Below, in pieces: positions 1-5,593 of a stretch of 5,853 nucleotides of DNA. Below the pieces are notes generated by a model, which was given only the letters and a program-made list of their open reading frames with translations, was not told where the DNA came from and made no database searches. Numbering within the stretch: position 1 is the stretch's first letter; each line of letters starts with the position of its first letter. A program made the translations under genes and the position numbers. The DNA comes from Dehalococcoidia bacterium (GTDB lineage Bacteria > Chloroflexota > Dehalococcoidia > Dehalococcoidales > UBA3254), in assembly GCA_030691835.1 (NCBI GenBank), contig JAUYDO010000200.1, positions 1-5,853 of the forward strand. Direction: 5' to 3'.

Positions 1-45
1 ATAGAACTTGACTATTCAAAGTGAAACCACCCTGCAAAACCCAAA

Positions 46-264
46 ATGGTGGAGCGGAAAAGTCATTCTACGATATCCGGTCCGGGATTCCCCAAATTCA
101 TCAAGGTATACGCTCAGGCAGAGGGCGAGGAAGAGATAGTCTGGGCGACGGTAAGCTTTGACACCATCGCTTATGCCCGTAAAATCCTTCGGGTTAAAGA
201 GGCGGGTAACGGGAAACTTATCGCTGAAGAATACCAGAAGCTAGCGGCCTCAAGCACAAGATGA
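46..264 (+). CDS. Small hypothetical protein (72 aa), no recognised family
   Basis: I do not recognise this protein. It would be 72 residues long, soluble, with no signal peptide or membrane segment. The middle (about residues 13-45) looks like alternating beta strands around an acidic EGEEE patch at about 27-31, and the C-terminal third looks helical and charged, ending in an EEYQKL stretch. An in-frame TGA at 22-24 limits upstream extension, so ATG 46 is the first possible start, with GTG 49 as the alternative. There is no Shine-Dalgarno sequence upstream: the preceding bases are C- and A-rich. The amino-acid composition is gene-like, not random, and no other frame competes here. It lies 161 nt before the PadR gene and is probably not in the same transcript, because a promoter-like region lies between them. 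It could be a real small gene or a chance ORF. Confidence 0.45.
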   Translation: MVERKSHSTISGPGFPKFIKVYAQAEGEEEIVWATVSFDTIAYARKILRVKEAGNGKLIAEEYQKLAASSTR

Positions 265-347
265 GATGATAGGCAAAAAGCTGGCTCTCAGCACTTGGCA
301 AATACTCTTTACAAAAGTCCCGATATGTGCTAGTCTTGGCATTAATC

Positions 348-386
348 CAGTATAATACCTAGTGACTCTAAGTATATGTTATACTG
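348..386. promoter_or_regulatory. Putative PadR operator/promoter: three AGTATA half-sites around a -10-like box
   Basis: The hexamer AGTATA occurs directly at 349-354 and 371-376, and inverted as TATACT at 380-385. The last two copies form a perfect palindrome of 6-bp arms with a 3-nt centre (371-385). The first and third form an 8-bp inverted repeat, CAGTATAA (348-355) with TTATACTG (379-386). The two direct copies are 22 bp apart, about two helical turns, so they face the same side. A perfect TATAAT lies at 351-356 and the -10-like TATACT at 380-385, but neither has a convincing -35 at normal spacing. PadR-family repressors commonly bind AT-rich palindromes at their own promoters, so autoregulation of the gene starting at 426 is a reasonable inference. 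The repeats are seen directly; operator function is not shown. Confidence 0.5.
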
Positions 387-425
387 ATTGATAGTCTAGA
401 AAAGCGGTGAATGAGGTGAGTTGAG

Positions 426-761
426 ATGGCACAGAGACGAGAACTAATAAAGGGCAGTATTGATTCCCTGCTCCTTTGTCTGATAGTTGAACAGCCAATG
501 TACGGCTACCGGATAATTAAAGAACTGGAAAGCCGGAGCCAGGGATACTTCAAGTTCAAAGAAGGTACTCTATACCCGGCTCTGCACAGGCTGGAGAAGT
601 CAGGCTTGATTCAAGGTAGATGGCAGGTTCTCTCCACCGGTCAGCAGAGGAAGTACTACTCCATGACCGCTAAGGGTAAAGCGAGTCTGGCTGACAGCAG
701 GACAAAGTGGTTGGACTTCCTTTCGGCGGTGAGTATGATAATCAGACCGTCGGAGGCCTGA
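426..761 (+). CDS. PadR-family transcriptional regulator
   Basis: This is a 111-residue winged-helix DNA-binding protein of the short PadR class, with little beyond the DNA-binding domain and a final helix for dimerisation. Residues 10-38 form the first helices, with the typical MYGYRIIKEL stretch at 25-34. The recognition region and wing follow, with the family signature EGTLYPALHRLEKSGLI at 46-62 and a wing of the form W-x(n)-RKYYSMTAKG (66-84). The final helix runs to about residue 104. The start is well supported: GAGGTGAG at 413-420 lies 5 nt before ATG 426. The stop is followed 17 nt later by a HAAS-type membrane protein gene, the usual partner arrangement for this class. It probably represses its own operon through the AGTATA repeats at 348-386. 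The ligand or signal cannot be read from the sequence. Confidence 0.93.
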   Translation: MAQRRELIKGSIDSLLLCLIVEQPMYGYRIIKELESRSQGYFKFKEGTLYPALHRLEKSGLIQGRWQVLSTGQQRKYYSMTAKGKASLADSRTKWLDFLSAVSMIIRPSEA

Positions 762-762
762 C

Positions 763-769
763 GGAGGTG
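763..769 (+). promoter_or_regulatory. Ribosome binding site favouring GTG 779 as the start of the HAAS gene
   Basis: GGAGGTG at 763-769 is a 7-nt match to the anti-Shine-Dalgarno sequence and sits 9 nt before GTG 779. TTG 770 is too close to use it. GTG 767 is the main rival, because CGGAGG at 751-756 lies 10 nt before it. GTG 707 would give 24 extra residues inside the PadR coding region, with only a weak AGCAGGA upstream. Confidence 0.6.
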
Positions 770-778
770 TTGACGGAA

Positions 779-1711
779 GTGACGACCATCATAAGTCACT
801 ATCTGGATACCGTTAGCTACAGTCTCAAGCTCGATATATCGACGAAGCGAGAGGTAATCCGCGAGCTTGCGTCGCATATTGAGGATAGAATCGATGAGCT
901 AAGAAAAACCGGACTTCTAGAAGAGGAAGCGGCTAAAGCCTGCATCCGGCTCCTCGGTCCCGCCAAGCTAGTCGCCCGCCAGCTATACGAAGCTTACAGC
1001 CAGGGTACGTGGCGTCAGGCTCTGTTCGCCTCCCTCCCGCATATACTTTTCGGCTTCCTCTTTATCCTCAACTGGTGGCAGGATATCGGCTGGCCTATCA
1101 TCCTCCTCATAATGGTGCTGAGTACCGCGGTCTGGGGGTGGTGGAAGGGCAAGCCGAACTGGCTGTTCCCCTGGCTCGGTTACTCCCTGATGCCTGTTAT
1201 TGCCGCCGGTCTGCTATTGCTGTACCTGCCCAGAGCACTATCCTGGGTGGCTGTCGTATTCTATTTTCCGCTGGCATTGTGGCTTTTCTATCGTATCATC
1301 ACCCAGGCAATAGTTAAGGACTGGCTGTACCTGTCACTGATGCTTTTGCCCATTCCCATAATTGCCGGGTGGTTCGTTGCGATGGAGTGGATGGGCGAAT
1401 TCCCGGAGCACGCACTTGAGCGCCTTCACTATTTTGCGCCCTGGATAGGGGTGAGCTTCATGGCTCTGGGACTGGCGGTGGTCACCTTTGTCCGCTTGCG
1501 CAGGCGATGGCTCAAGATTTCCGTCCTCTTCGTAGCTGGAGTCACCACGCTATCACTGGTTGCCTTATATGCCTGGGGTAGACTCGAACTGGTAATTTTC
1601 CTTGCCCTGCTCCTGATGATGGTGAGCATCTTTCTTGTTCCGGCGCTCCTGGAAAACGGGGTGCGCTCCGGCAGGTGGGGCAAAGTGTTTGAACAGCGCC
1701 CGATGGCTTAG
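779..1711 (+). CDS. Polytopic membrane protein with N-terminal HAAS-like domain (PadR partner)
   Basis: From GTG 779 the protein has 310 residues. Residues 1-72 form a charged, helical cytoplasmic domain of the HAAS/DUF1700 type: a helix ending near YSLKLD (14-19), then a helix with EVIRELASHIEDRIDEL at 25-41, then EEEAAKACIRLLGPAKLVARQL (48-69), the pattern of these domains. About eight hydrophobic segments follow, near residues 84-100, 104-122, 127-150, 154-173, 181-203, 219-239, 244-266 and 268-290, with a short basic tail. Proteins of this class are typically encoded next to PadR regulators and are thought to act in membrane or envelope signalling; their biochemical activity is not established. 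The gene starts 17 nt after the PadR stop and ends 20 nt before DegV, so all three are likely co-transcribed. GTG 767 or GTG 707 remain possible starts. Confidence 0.75.
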   Translation: MTTIISHYLDTVSYSLKLDISTKREVIRELASHIEDRIDELRKTGLLEEEAAKACIRLLGPAKLVARQLYEAYSQGTWRQALFASLPHILFGFLFILNWWQDIGWPIILLIMVLSTAVWGWWKGKPNWLFPWLGYSLMPVIAAGLLLLYLPRALSWVAVVFYFPLALWLFYRIITQAIVKDWLYLSLMLLPIPIIAGWFVAMEWMGEFPEHALERLHYFAPWIGVSFMALGLAVVTFVRLRRRWLKISVLFVAGVTTLSLVALYAWGRLELVIFLALLLMMVSIFLVPALLENGVRSGRWGKVFEQRPMA

Positions 1712-1731
1712 TCCTGGCGGAAAGGTATCGT

Positions 1732-2589
1732 ATGCGGCAGGTCACTATTGTCTCGGATAGCCTTTCATGTCTTACCGCAGATTTCATTGAGCAATATGGA
1801 ATAGACATTATACCATTGAATTTCTACTCCGGCGGCAAGGTTTACCGGGACACGGTGGATGTTACCACAAAAGAGGCTTACGAGATATTCCTCAAAGAGC
1901 CTGATGCTTTCAGGACTTCACCGGCTTCTCCGGAGGAATGCTTCGAGGTGTTCCGTAGGGCTAGCCCAAAAGCCCAGAGTATCATGTGTGTGACCGCATC
2001 GGTGAAGCTGACAGCGCTATTCGATATGGCTCGACTCGCCGTGGAGCGAGCAAAAATGGAGCTACCCAGGACCACCGTACGTATTCTTGACTCAGGGATG
2101 GCGACCGCCGCAGAGGGGCTGGTTGTTCTGGCAGCGGCGAGAGCCGCCGCGGCAGGTAATGGACTGGAAGAGGTAGCAAAAGCCGCGGAAGAGATGAAGA
2201 AAAAGGTAGGAGTAATAATTCTGCTGGATACGATGCGTCATGTATACCGCTCCGGAAGGATACCCAAGATAGCCGCGCGTGCCGCATCTGTGCTCAATAT
2301 CAGACCGCTGTTGACCATCTCTTCCGGTATGGTTCACTTTGTTGGCGCGGTCAGGAGCCGGAAACACGGCATTGAACGCCTTATCGAATCAATGCGACAC
2401 AGAGTCGGGGGGAAGCCGGTGCACGTCGCTGTTATGCACGCCTATGCTCCGGAAGAAGCGGTTCGACTGAAAGAACTGGTAGCTTCGGAGTTCAAGTGCA
2501 CTGAGCTCTGGATAAGCGAGTTCAGCCCGCTAATGGGCTATTCCTGCGGCACCGGAACGCTGGGACTCGCCTTCTATCCTGTAGAATAA
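1732..2589 (+). CDS. DegV family protein (fatty-acid-binding fold), divergent pocket motif
   Basis: The 285-residue length is typical of DegV proteins, two-domain cytosolic proteins that bind a long-chain fatty acid; the FakB members hand it to the kinase FakA. Family marks in order: VTIVSDSLSCL at 4-14 (usual form IVTDS), YGIDIIPL at 22-29, a TSPAS version of TSxPS at 62-66, ILDSGMATAAEGL at 118-130, and LDTMRHVYRSGRI at 165-177, where the usual GGRI is SGRI with the arginine (R176) kept. RPLLTISSG follows at 191-199 and GTGTLGLAFYP at 273-283, which corresponds to the usual GPGALG end. The usual SGT motif appears as Thr-Ala-Leu at 94-96, so the pocket is divergent. AAAGGT at 1721-1726 lies 5 nt before ATG 1732. 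It is the third gene of the PadR/HAAS set. No FakA-like kinase is visible in the window. Family assignment is firm; the ligand is not known. Confidence 0.93.
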   Translation: MRQVTIVSDSLSCLTADFIEQYGIDIIPLNFYSGGKVYRDTVDVTTKEAYEIFLKEPDAFRTSPASPEECFEVFRRASPKAQSIMCVTASVKLTALFDMARLAVERAKMELPRTTVRILDSGMATAAEGLVVLAAARAAAAGNGLEEVAKAAEEMKKKVGVIILLDTMRHVYRSGRIPKIAARAASVLNIRPLLTISSGMVHFVGAVRSRKHGIERLIESMRHRVGGKPVHVAVMHAYAPEEAVRLKELVASEFKCTELWISEFSPLMGYSCGTGTLGLAFYPVE

Positions 2590-2691
2590 AAGAGTCTGCC
2601 TATATACATACCACACATTTCCAATAGTTTTTTGACTAGCCCCTTAGCTCGAATTGTACCTGTCCACCAAGCAAACAGCACAGTTTTGTAT

Positions 2692-2697
2692 TATAAT
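2692..2697 (+). promoter_or_regulatory. -10 box (TATAAT) for the kinase/aminopeptidase unit, leaderless geometry
   Basis: A perfect TATAAT sits in the 116-nt gap after degV. A start point 7-9 nt downstream would fall at about 2704-2706, on or next to the GTG start codon at 2706. No good -35 hexamer is present at 16-18 nt spacing (bases near 2669-2674 read AAGCAA), so the promoter is inferred from the -10 box and from the need for a start signal here. The gap also holds a T-run at 2628-2633 with no GC-rich stem before it. Confidence 0.5.
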
Positions 2698-2705
2698 TCC
2701 TAAAA

Positions 2706-3302
2706 GTGGACGATTCACGACAGGTTCGGCTTCTTTCCGATGTTCAGCGGCTGGCGGGTAGCCTGGCTACACTGCCCGAACCGGTTGCCAGACCGGTCGT
2801 AGTTGCCGTCAGCGGTCTGCCCGGCACCGGGAAATCCTATTTCAGTGCCCGGCTGGTGGAGAGACTCCCGGTGGTCATCCTGGAGAGCGACTCACTGCGT
2901 AGAGCTCTATTCCCGAACCCCGATTATGGCTGGAGGGAAAGCGCGCGGCTCTTTCGCGCCTGCTACCTGCTAATCGAATCCCTGCTCGTGAAGGGAATCT
3001 CAGTTATCCTTGACGCTACGAATCTCGCCGAGCGATACCGTGAAGAGCTTTACCATATCGCAGACAGGGTAGGCGCCAAACTGATTCTGGTCCGTGTCAC
3101 GGCGCCACCCGGTCTGGTACGCGCGAGGCTTGAAGCCCGTGCCCGAGACCCCTTCAGCACGTCGGAGGCTGACTGGCAAGTCTACCAGGCGATGAAGCCC
3201 ACGGTGGAACGTATTCGCCGTAAACACTTCGTCGTTGATACCTCCAGGGACATAACGCCCGTCATAGAAAAAATTGTAAGCGAAGCTAAGAAAGGAGCTT
3301 GA
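2706..3302 (+). CDS. Small P-loop kinase / AAA family ATP-binding protein (COG0645-like)
   Basis: This 198-residue protein is a predicted ATP-dependent phosphotransferase of the AAA_33/COG0645 type, distantly related to polynucleotide kinase and zeta-toxin folds. After a 28-residue N-terminal helix comes a strand VVVAVS and Walker A GLPGTGKS at 37-44. ESDSLRRALFP at 60-70 carries the expected acidic residue (D62) after the second strand, and VILDATN at 100-106 carries the second acidic site (D103). Arginines at 137, 141, 145 and 147 form a likely lid. Its substrate cannot be told. The start is forced: an in-frame TAA lies at 2694-2696 and GTG 2706 is the only ATG/GTG/TTG before Walker A. There is no Shine-Dalgarno sequence, fitting a leaderless message. 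The aminopeptidase gene begins 1 nt after its stop. Some homologues are fused to aminoglycoside-phosphotransferase-like domains; this one stands alone. Confidence 0.85.
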   Translation: MDDSRQVRLLSDVQRLAGSLATLPEPVARPVVVAVSGLPGTGKSYFSARLVERLPVVILESDSLRRALFPNPDYGWRESARLFRACYLLIESLLVKGISVILDATNLAERYREELYHIADRVGAKLILVRVTAPPGLVRARLEARARDPFSTSEADWQVYQAMKPTVERIRRKHFVVDTSRDITPVIEKIVSEAKKGA

Positions 3303-3303
3303 C

Positions 3304-4812
3304 ATGGAAATCAAGGTTATAGCCGGTAACATTCTGGAAAGCAAGAGCAACGTCATAATGGTGAGCTATTTCGAAGAGATGAAGCCGCTCGAAGGTGACA
3401 TCTCCGCCGTTGATAAGGCTCTGGATGGCGCTATATGGCAGCTCATTGAAAAAGGGGAGATAAAGGGCAAAGCCTGCGAGGTTACGGTCATCTACACACT
3501 TGGCAAACTGCCATCAATGAGAGTGGCGGTGGTGGGTCTGGGTAAGAAAGCGGAGGTTACCACGGATAAGGTGCGCAACGCCGTGGCAACTGCGTGCAGG
3601 TTAATGCAAAAGAAAAACGCCGATACCGTTGACACCGTGACCCAGGGCGCGGGTATTGCCGGCATAGGCATTGAGGATGCGGCACAGGCGATAACGGAAG
3701 GCGCTTTGCTGGGTACATATACCTTTCGCAAGCACATAACCAGGGAGCCTGAGTACAAAGAAATCAAGCAGTTAAGCATTGTCGAGCCTGATAAATCCAG
3801 AATTCCGGCACAGGAGCGCGGTTGCCATAAGGGCAGGCTCATCGCTGAAGCAACCAATATTACGCGGGACATGGTCAACGAGCCAGCCAACTTCATGACC
3901 CCGACAGATATGGCTGAGATGGCTAAGAAGCTGGCGCAGACCTACGCGCTTGAGGTGACCATCATTGATAGGGAGCAGATGAAAGAGATGGGCATGGGCG
4001 GTCTGCTCGGGGTGTCCCAGGGAAGTCAGCAACCGCCGAAATTCATAGTCTTGAAGTACAGGGGGAAAGACTCCGATGAGCTGGATATCGCTCTGGTTGG
4101 TAAAGGTATAACCTTTGACTCCGGCGGCATCTCTATCAAACCCTCTGAGAAAATGGACGAGATGAAGGGCGATATGGCGGGCGGCGCTTCAGTTATGCTG
4201 GCACTGAGCGCCATCGCACAGCTCAAGCCAAAGCTGAACGTCGCCGCTGTCGTTCCCACCACCGAGAATCTGCCTAGCGGTACCGCGCTGAAGCCCGGTG
4301 ATATCCTGACCGCCATGAATGGCAAGACCATGGAGATTATATCCACCGATGCCGAGGGCAGGCTCATCCTCGCCGATGCCCTGAGCTACGCCACTAGGAA
4401 ACTCAAGGCGAAGGCGATAGTTGATGCGGCAACGCTCACCGGGGCTTGCCGTGTTGCTCTGGGAGATATATGCACCGGCGCTTTCACCAACAACCAGGAG
4501 CTTGTAGACAAGGTGGTTGCTGCCGGTAAGGAAGCCGGTGAGTGCATCTGGCAGATGCCTATGAATGAAGAGTACAAGGAGCAGAACAAGAGCGACGTGG
4601 CGGATATAAAGAATGTGGGTGGCAGAGGGGCGGGCGCGATAACCGCCGCACTGTTCCTGGGCGAGTTCGTGGACAGTACCCCCTGGGTGCACCTTGACAT
4701 CGCCGGCACCGGCATGGCAGAAAAGGACCGCGGCTACCTGGTCAAAGGCGCCACGGGGGTGCCGGTGAGGACATTCGTCAACCTCGTTATGTCCATGGCA
4801 AAGCAGGGTTAA
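3304..4812 (+). CDS. pepA: Leucyl aminopeptidase (peptidase family M17)
   Basis: The 502 residues match the usual full length of cytosolic M17 aminopeptidases, hexameric two-metal enzymes that remove N-terminal residues from peptides in protein turnover. The N-terminal macrodomain-like part covers about 1-160, including VAVVGLGKK (74-82). The catalytic part begins near NITRDMVNEPANFMTP (185-200). The full active site is present with the spacing of the bovine enzyme: K267 and D272 in GKGITFDSGG, catalytic K279 in SIKP, D290 in KGDMAGG, and D349, E351 and R353 in STDAEGRLILADAL. The C-terminal part has GGRGAGAITAALFL (439-452) and HLDIAGTG (463-470). AAAGGAG at 3291-3297 lies 6 nt before ATG 3304, inside the end of the kinase gene, so the two are probably translated from one message. 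Some M17 proteins also bind DNA, but nothing here shows that. Confidence 0.97.
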   Translation: MEIKVIAGNILESKSNVIMVSYFEEMKPLEGDISAVDKALDGAIWQLIEKGEIKGKACEVTVIYTLGKLPSMRVAVVGLGKKAEVTTDKVRNAVATACRLMQKKNADTVDTVTQGAGIAGIGIEDAAQAITEGALLGTYTFRKHITREPEYKEIKQLSIVEPDKSRIPAQERGCHKGRLIAEATNITRDMVNEPANFMTPTDMAEMAKKLAQTYALEVTIIDREQMKEMGMGGLLGVSQGSQQPPKFIVLKYRGKDSDELDIALVGKGITFDSGGISIKPSEKMDEMKGDMAGGASVMLALSAIAQLKPKLNVAAVVPTTENLPSGTALKPGDILTAMNGKTMEIISTDAEGRLILADALSYATRKLKAKAIVDAATLTGACRVALGDICTGAFTNNQELVDKVVAAGKEAGECIWQMPMNEEYKEQNKSDVADIKNVGGRGAGAITAALFLGEFVDSTPWVHLDIAGTGMAEKDRGYLVKGATGVPVRTFVNLVMSMAKQG

Positions 4813-4832
4813 TGATACATAAAAAGAGGCAT

Positions 4833-4880
4833 CCGCGAAACGACCAAAATCCCTCTAGTGCTTTACTTCGAGTTTTGCGG
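4833..4880 (+). repeat. Weak inverted repeat downstream of pepA
   Basis: CCGCGAAAC at 4833-4841 can pair with GTTTTGCGG at 4872-4880, giving nine pairs including one G-U around a 30-nt loop. A smaller pairing of AGAGG (4825-4829) with CCTCT (4852-4856) would compete with it. There is no T-run directly after the stem, so it is not a standard intrinsic terminator. It may be a transcript-end structure or chance. Confidence 0.25.
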
Positions 4881-4912
4881 GGAACTCATAAAAAACTACT
4901 ACTGTCGTATAG

Positions 4913-4939
4913 TTGACTTACATGGTAAAATACTATAAA
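4913..4939 (+). promoter_or_regulatory. Putative promoter of the mobA-moeA unit
   Basis: TTGACT at 4913-4918 (five of six to the -35 consensus) and TATAAA at 4934-4939 (five of six to the -10 consensus) are separated by 15 nt, shorter than the ideal 17. Transcription would begin near 4946-4947, just before the purine-rich SD at 4949-4957, giving a leader of about 27 nt before TTG 4973. It is the best promoter-like pair in the 160-nt gap. Confidence 0.45.
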
Positions 4940-4948
4940 GGGGCTTCT

Positions 4949-4957
4949 AGGAGGAGG
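4949..4957 (+). promoter_or_regulatory. Shine-Dalgarno-like AGGAGGAGG with unusual distance to the mobA start
   Basis: The motif AGGAGGAGG is a strong anti-SD match, but the only standard in-frame start, TTG 4973, is 15 nt beyond it. An in-frame TAG at 4961-4963 rules out any earlier start. ATT at 4970, a rare start codon, would be 12 nt away. Confidence 0.45.
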
Positions 4958-4972
4958 CGTTAGCATAACATT

Positions 4973-5593
4973 TTGGACATAAGTTGTATTGTTCTTGTCG
5001 GCGGCAAGAGTACCCGTCTGGGACGTAATAAAATTAAGGAGATAATCGGGAATCAAAGTCTGCTGGAAAGGGTGATATCCCGTCTTGCCTGTTTCAAAAG
5101 CGAGATTATCGTGGTGACCGCCAGAGCGCCGTCCCTGCCACAGCCCATTGACTACCCGAAACTGAAAGTAGTGAGCGATATTTATCCCGACAAAGGGTCA
5201 CTGGGCGGGATTTATACCGGGCTCAGGGTTTCGGATTCCTTCCATAGTCTGGTGGTCGCCGGTGATATGCCATTCTTAAACAGGGACCTGCTTGAATATA
5301 TGATAGAGAATTCTAATGGCTTTGACGTGATAGTCCCCAGACTCGATGGCATATTTGAGCCGCTTCATGCCATTTATTCAAAGAATTGCATCGCTCCCAT
5401 GGAATCACTGATAAAACAGGATGACCTGCAAATCCTGAAGCTTTTTCCCTTTGTTAAGATGAGATACATCGAGAGAGAAGAGATTGACAGGTATGACCCC
5501 CGGCACCTGAGCTTCTTCAACATTAATACGGAAGCTGACCTGAGGGCTGGGGCGGAACTGGCGAAAAGAGAGGATGTGGATGATAAGTGTTGA
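4973..5593 (+). CDS. mobA: Molybdenum cofactor guanylyltransferase (MobA)
   Basis: At 206 residues this has the usual length of MobA, the cytosolic enzyme that joins GMP from GTP to molybdopterin to make the MGD form of the molybdenum cofactor. The nucleotide-binding signature is LVGGKSTRLGRNK at 8-20 (usual form LAGGxSxRMGxxK, here with Val and Leu at two positions). Next come DKGSLGGIYTGL at 73-84, VAGDMPFL at 95-102 with the metal-binding Asp98, EPLHAIYS at 129-136 and FFNINTEADL at 181-190, matching the usual NxNTPEDL near the end. The start is TTG 4973 because an in-frame TAG at 4961 blocks extension and the glycine-rich loop follows at once, although the SD is 15 nt away. It overlaps moeA by 14 nt, which supports the molybdenum role over other sugar-nucleotide or CTP transferases of the same fold (for example MocA-type). 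Confidence 0.9.
   Translation: MDISCIVLVGGKSTRLGRNKIKEIIGNQSLLERVISRLACFKSEIIVVTARAPSLPQPIDYPKLKVVSDIYPDKGSLGGIYTGLRVSDSFHSLVVAGDMPFLNRDLLEYMIENSNGFDVIVPRLDGIFEPLHAIYSKNCIAPMESLIKQDDLQILKLFPFVKMRYIEREEIDRYDPRHLSFFNINTEADLRAGAELAKREDVDDKC

Noticed and set aside
1..24. Seven-codon open frame ending in TGA at the left edge, possibly the tail of an upstream gene
   Set aside because: Too short to judge; no recognisable motif.
707..778. Extended N-terminus of the HAAS protein from GTG 707
   Set aside because: Would overlap PadR by 55 nt with a weak SD, and the added residues precede the natural start of the HAAS-like domain.
656..877. Reverse-strand open frame of 73 codons across the PadR/HAAS junction
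   Set aside because: Opposes two well-supported genes, with no recognised motif.
1009..1317. Forward open frame of 102 codons inside the HAAS gene
   Set aside because: Out-of-frame shadow of a membrane protein gene; proline/arginine-rich composition with no domain.
2628..2633. T-run after degV as an intrinsic terminator
   Set aside because: No GC-rich hairpin precedes it.
2632..2637. TTGACT as a -35 for the kinase promoter
   Set aside because: It is 54 nt before the TATAAT box, far beyond normal spacing, and no good -10 lies 17 nt after it.
3492..3896. Reverse-strand open frame of 134 codons within pepA
   Set aside because: Antisense shadow of the pepA N-terminal half with no recognisable protein features.
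4189..4692. Reverse-strand open frame of 167 codons within pepA
   Set aside because: Lies fully antisense to the catalytic part of a conserved enzyme; no family resemblance, typical GC-driven shadow.
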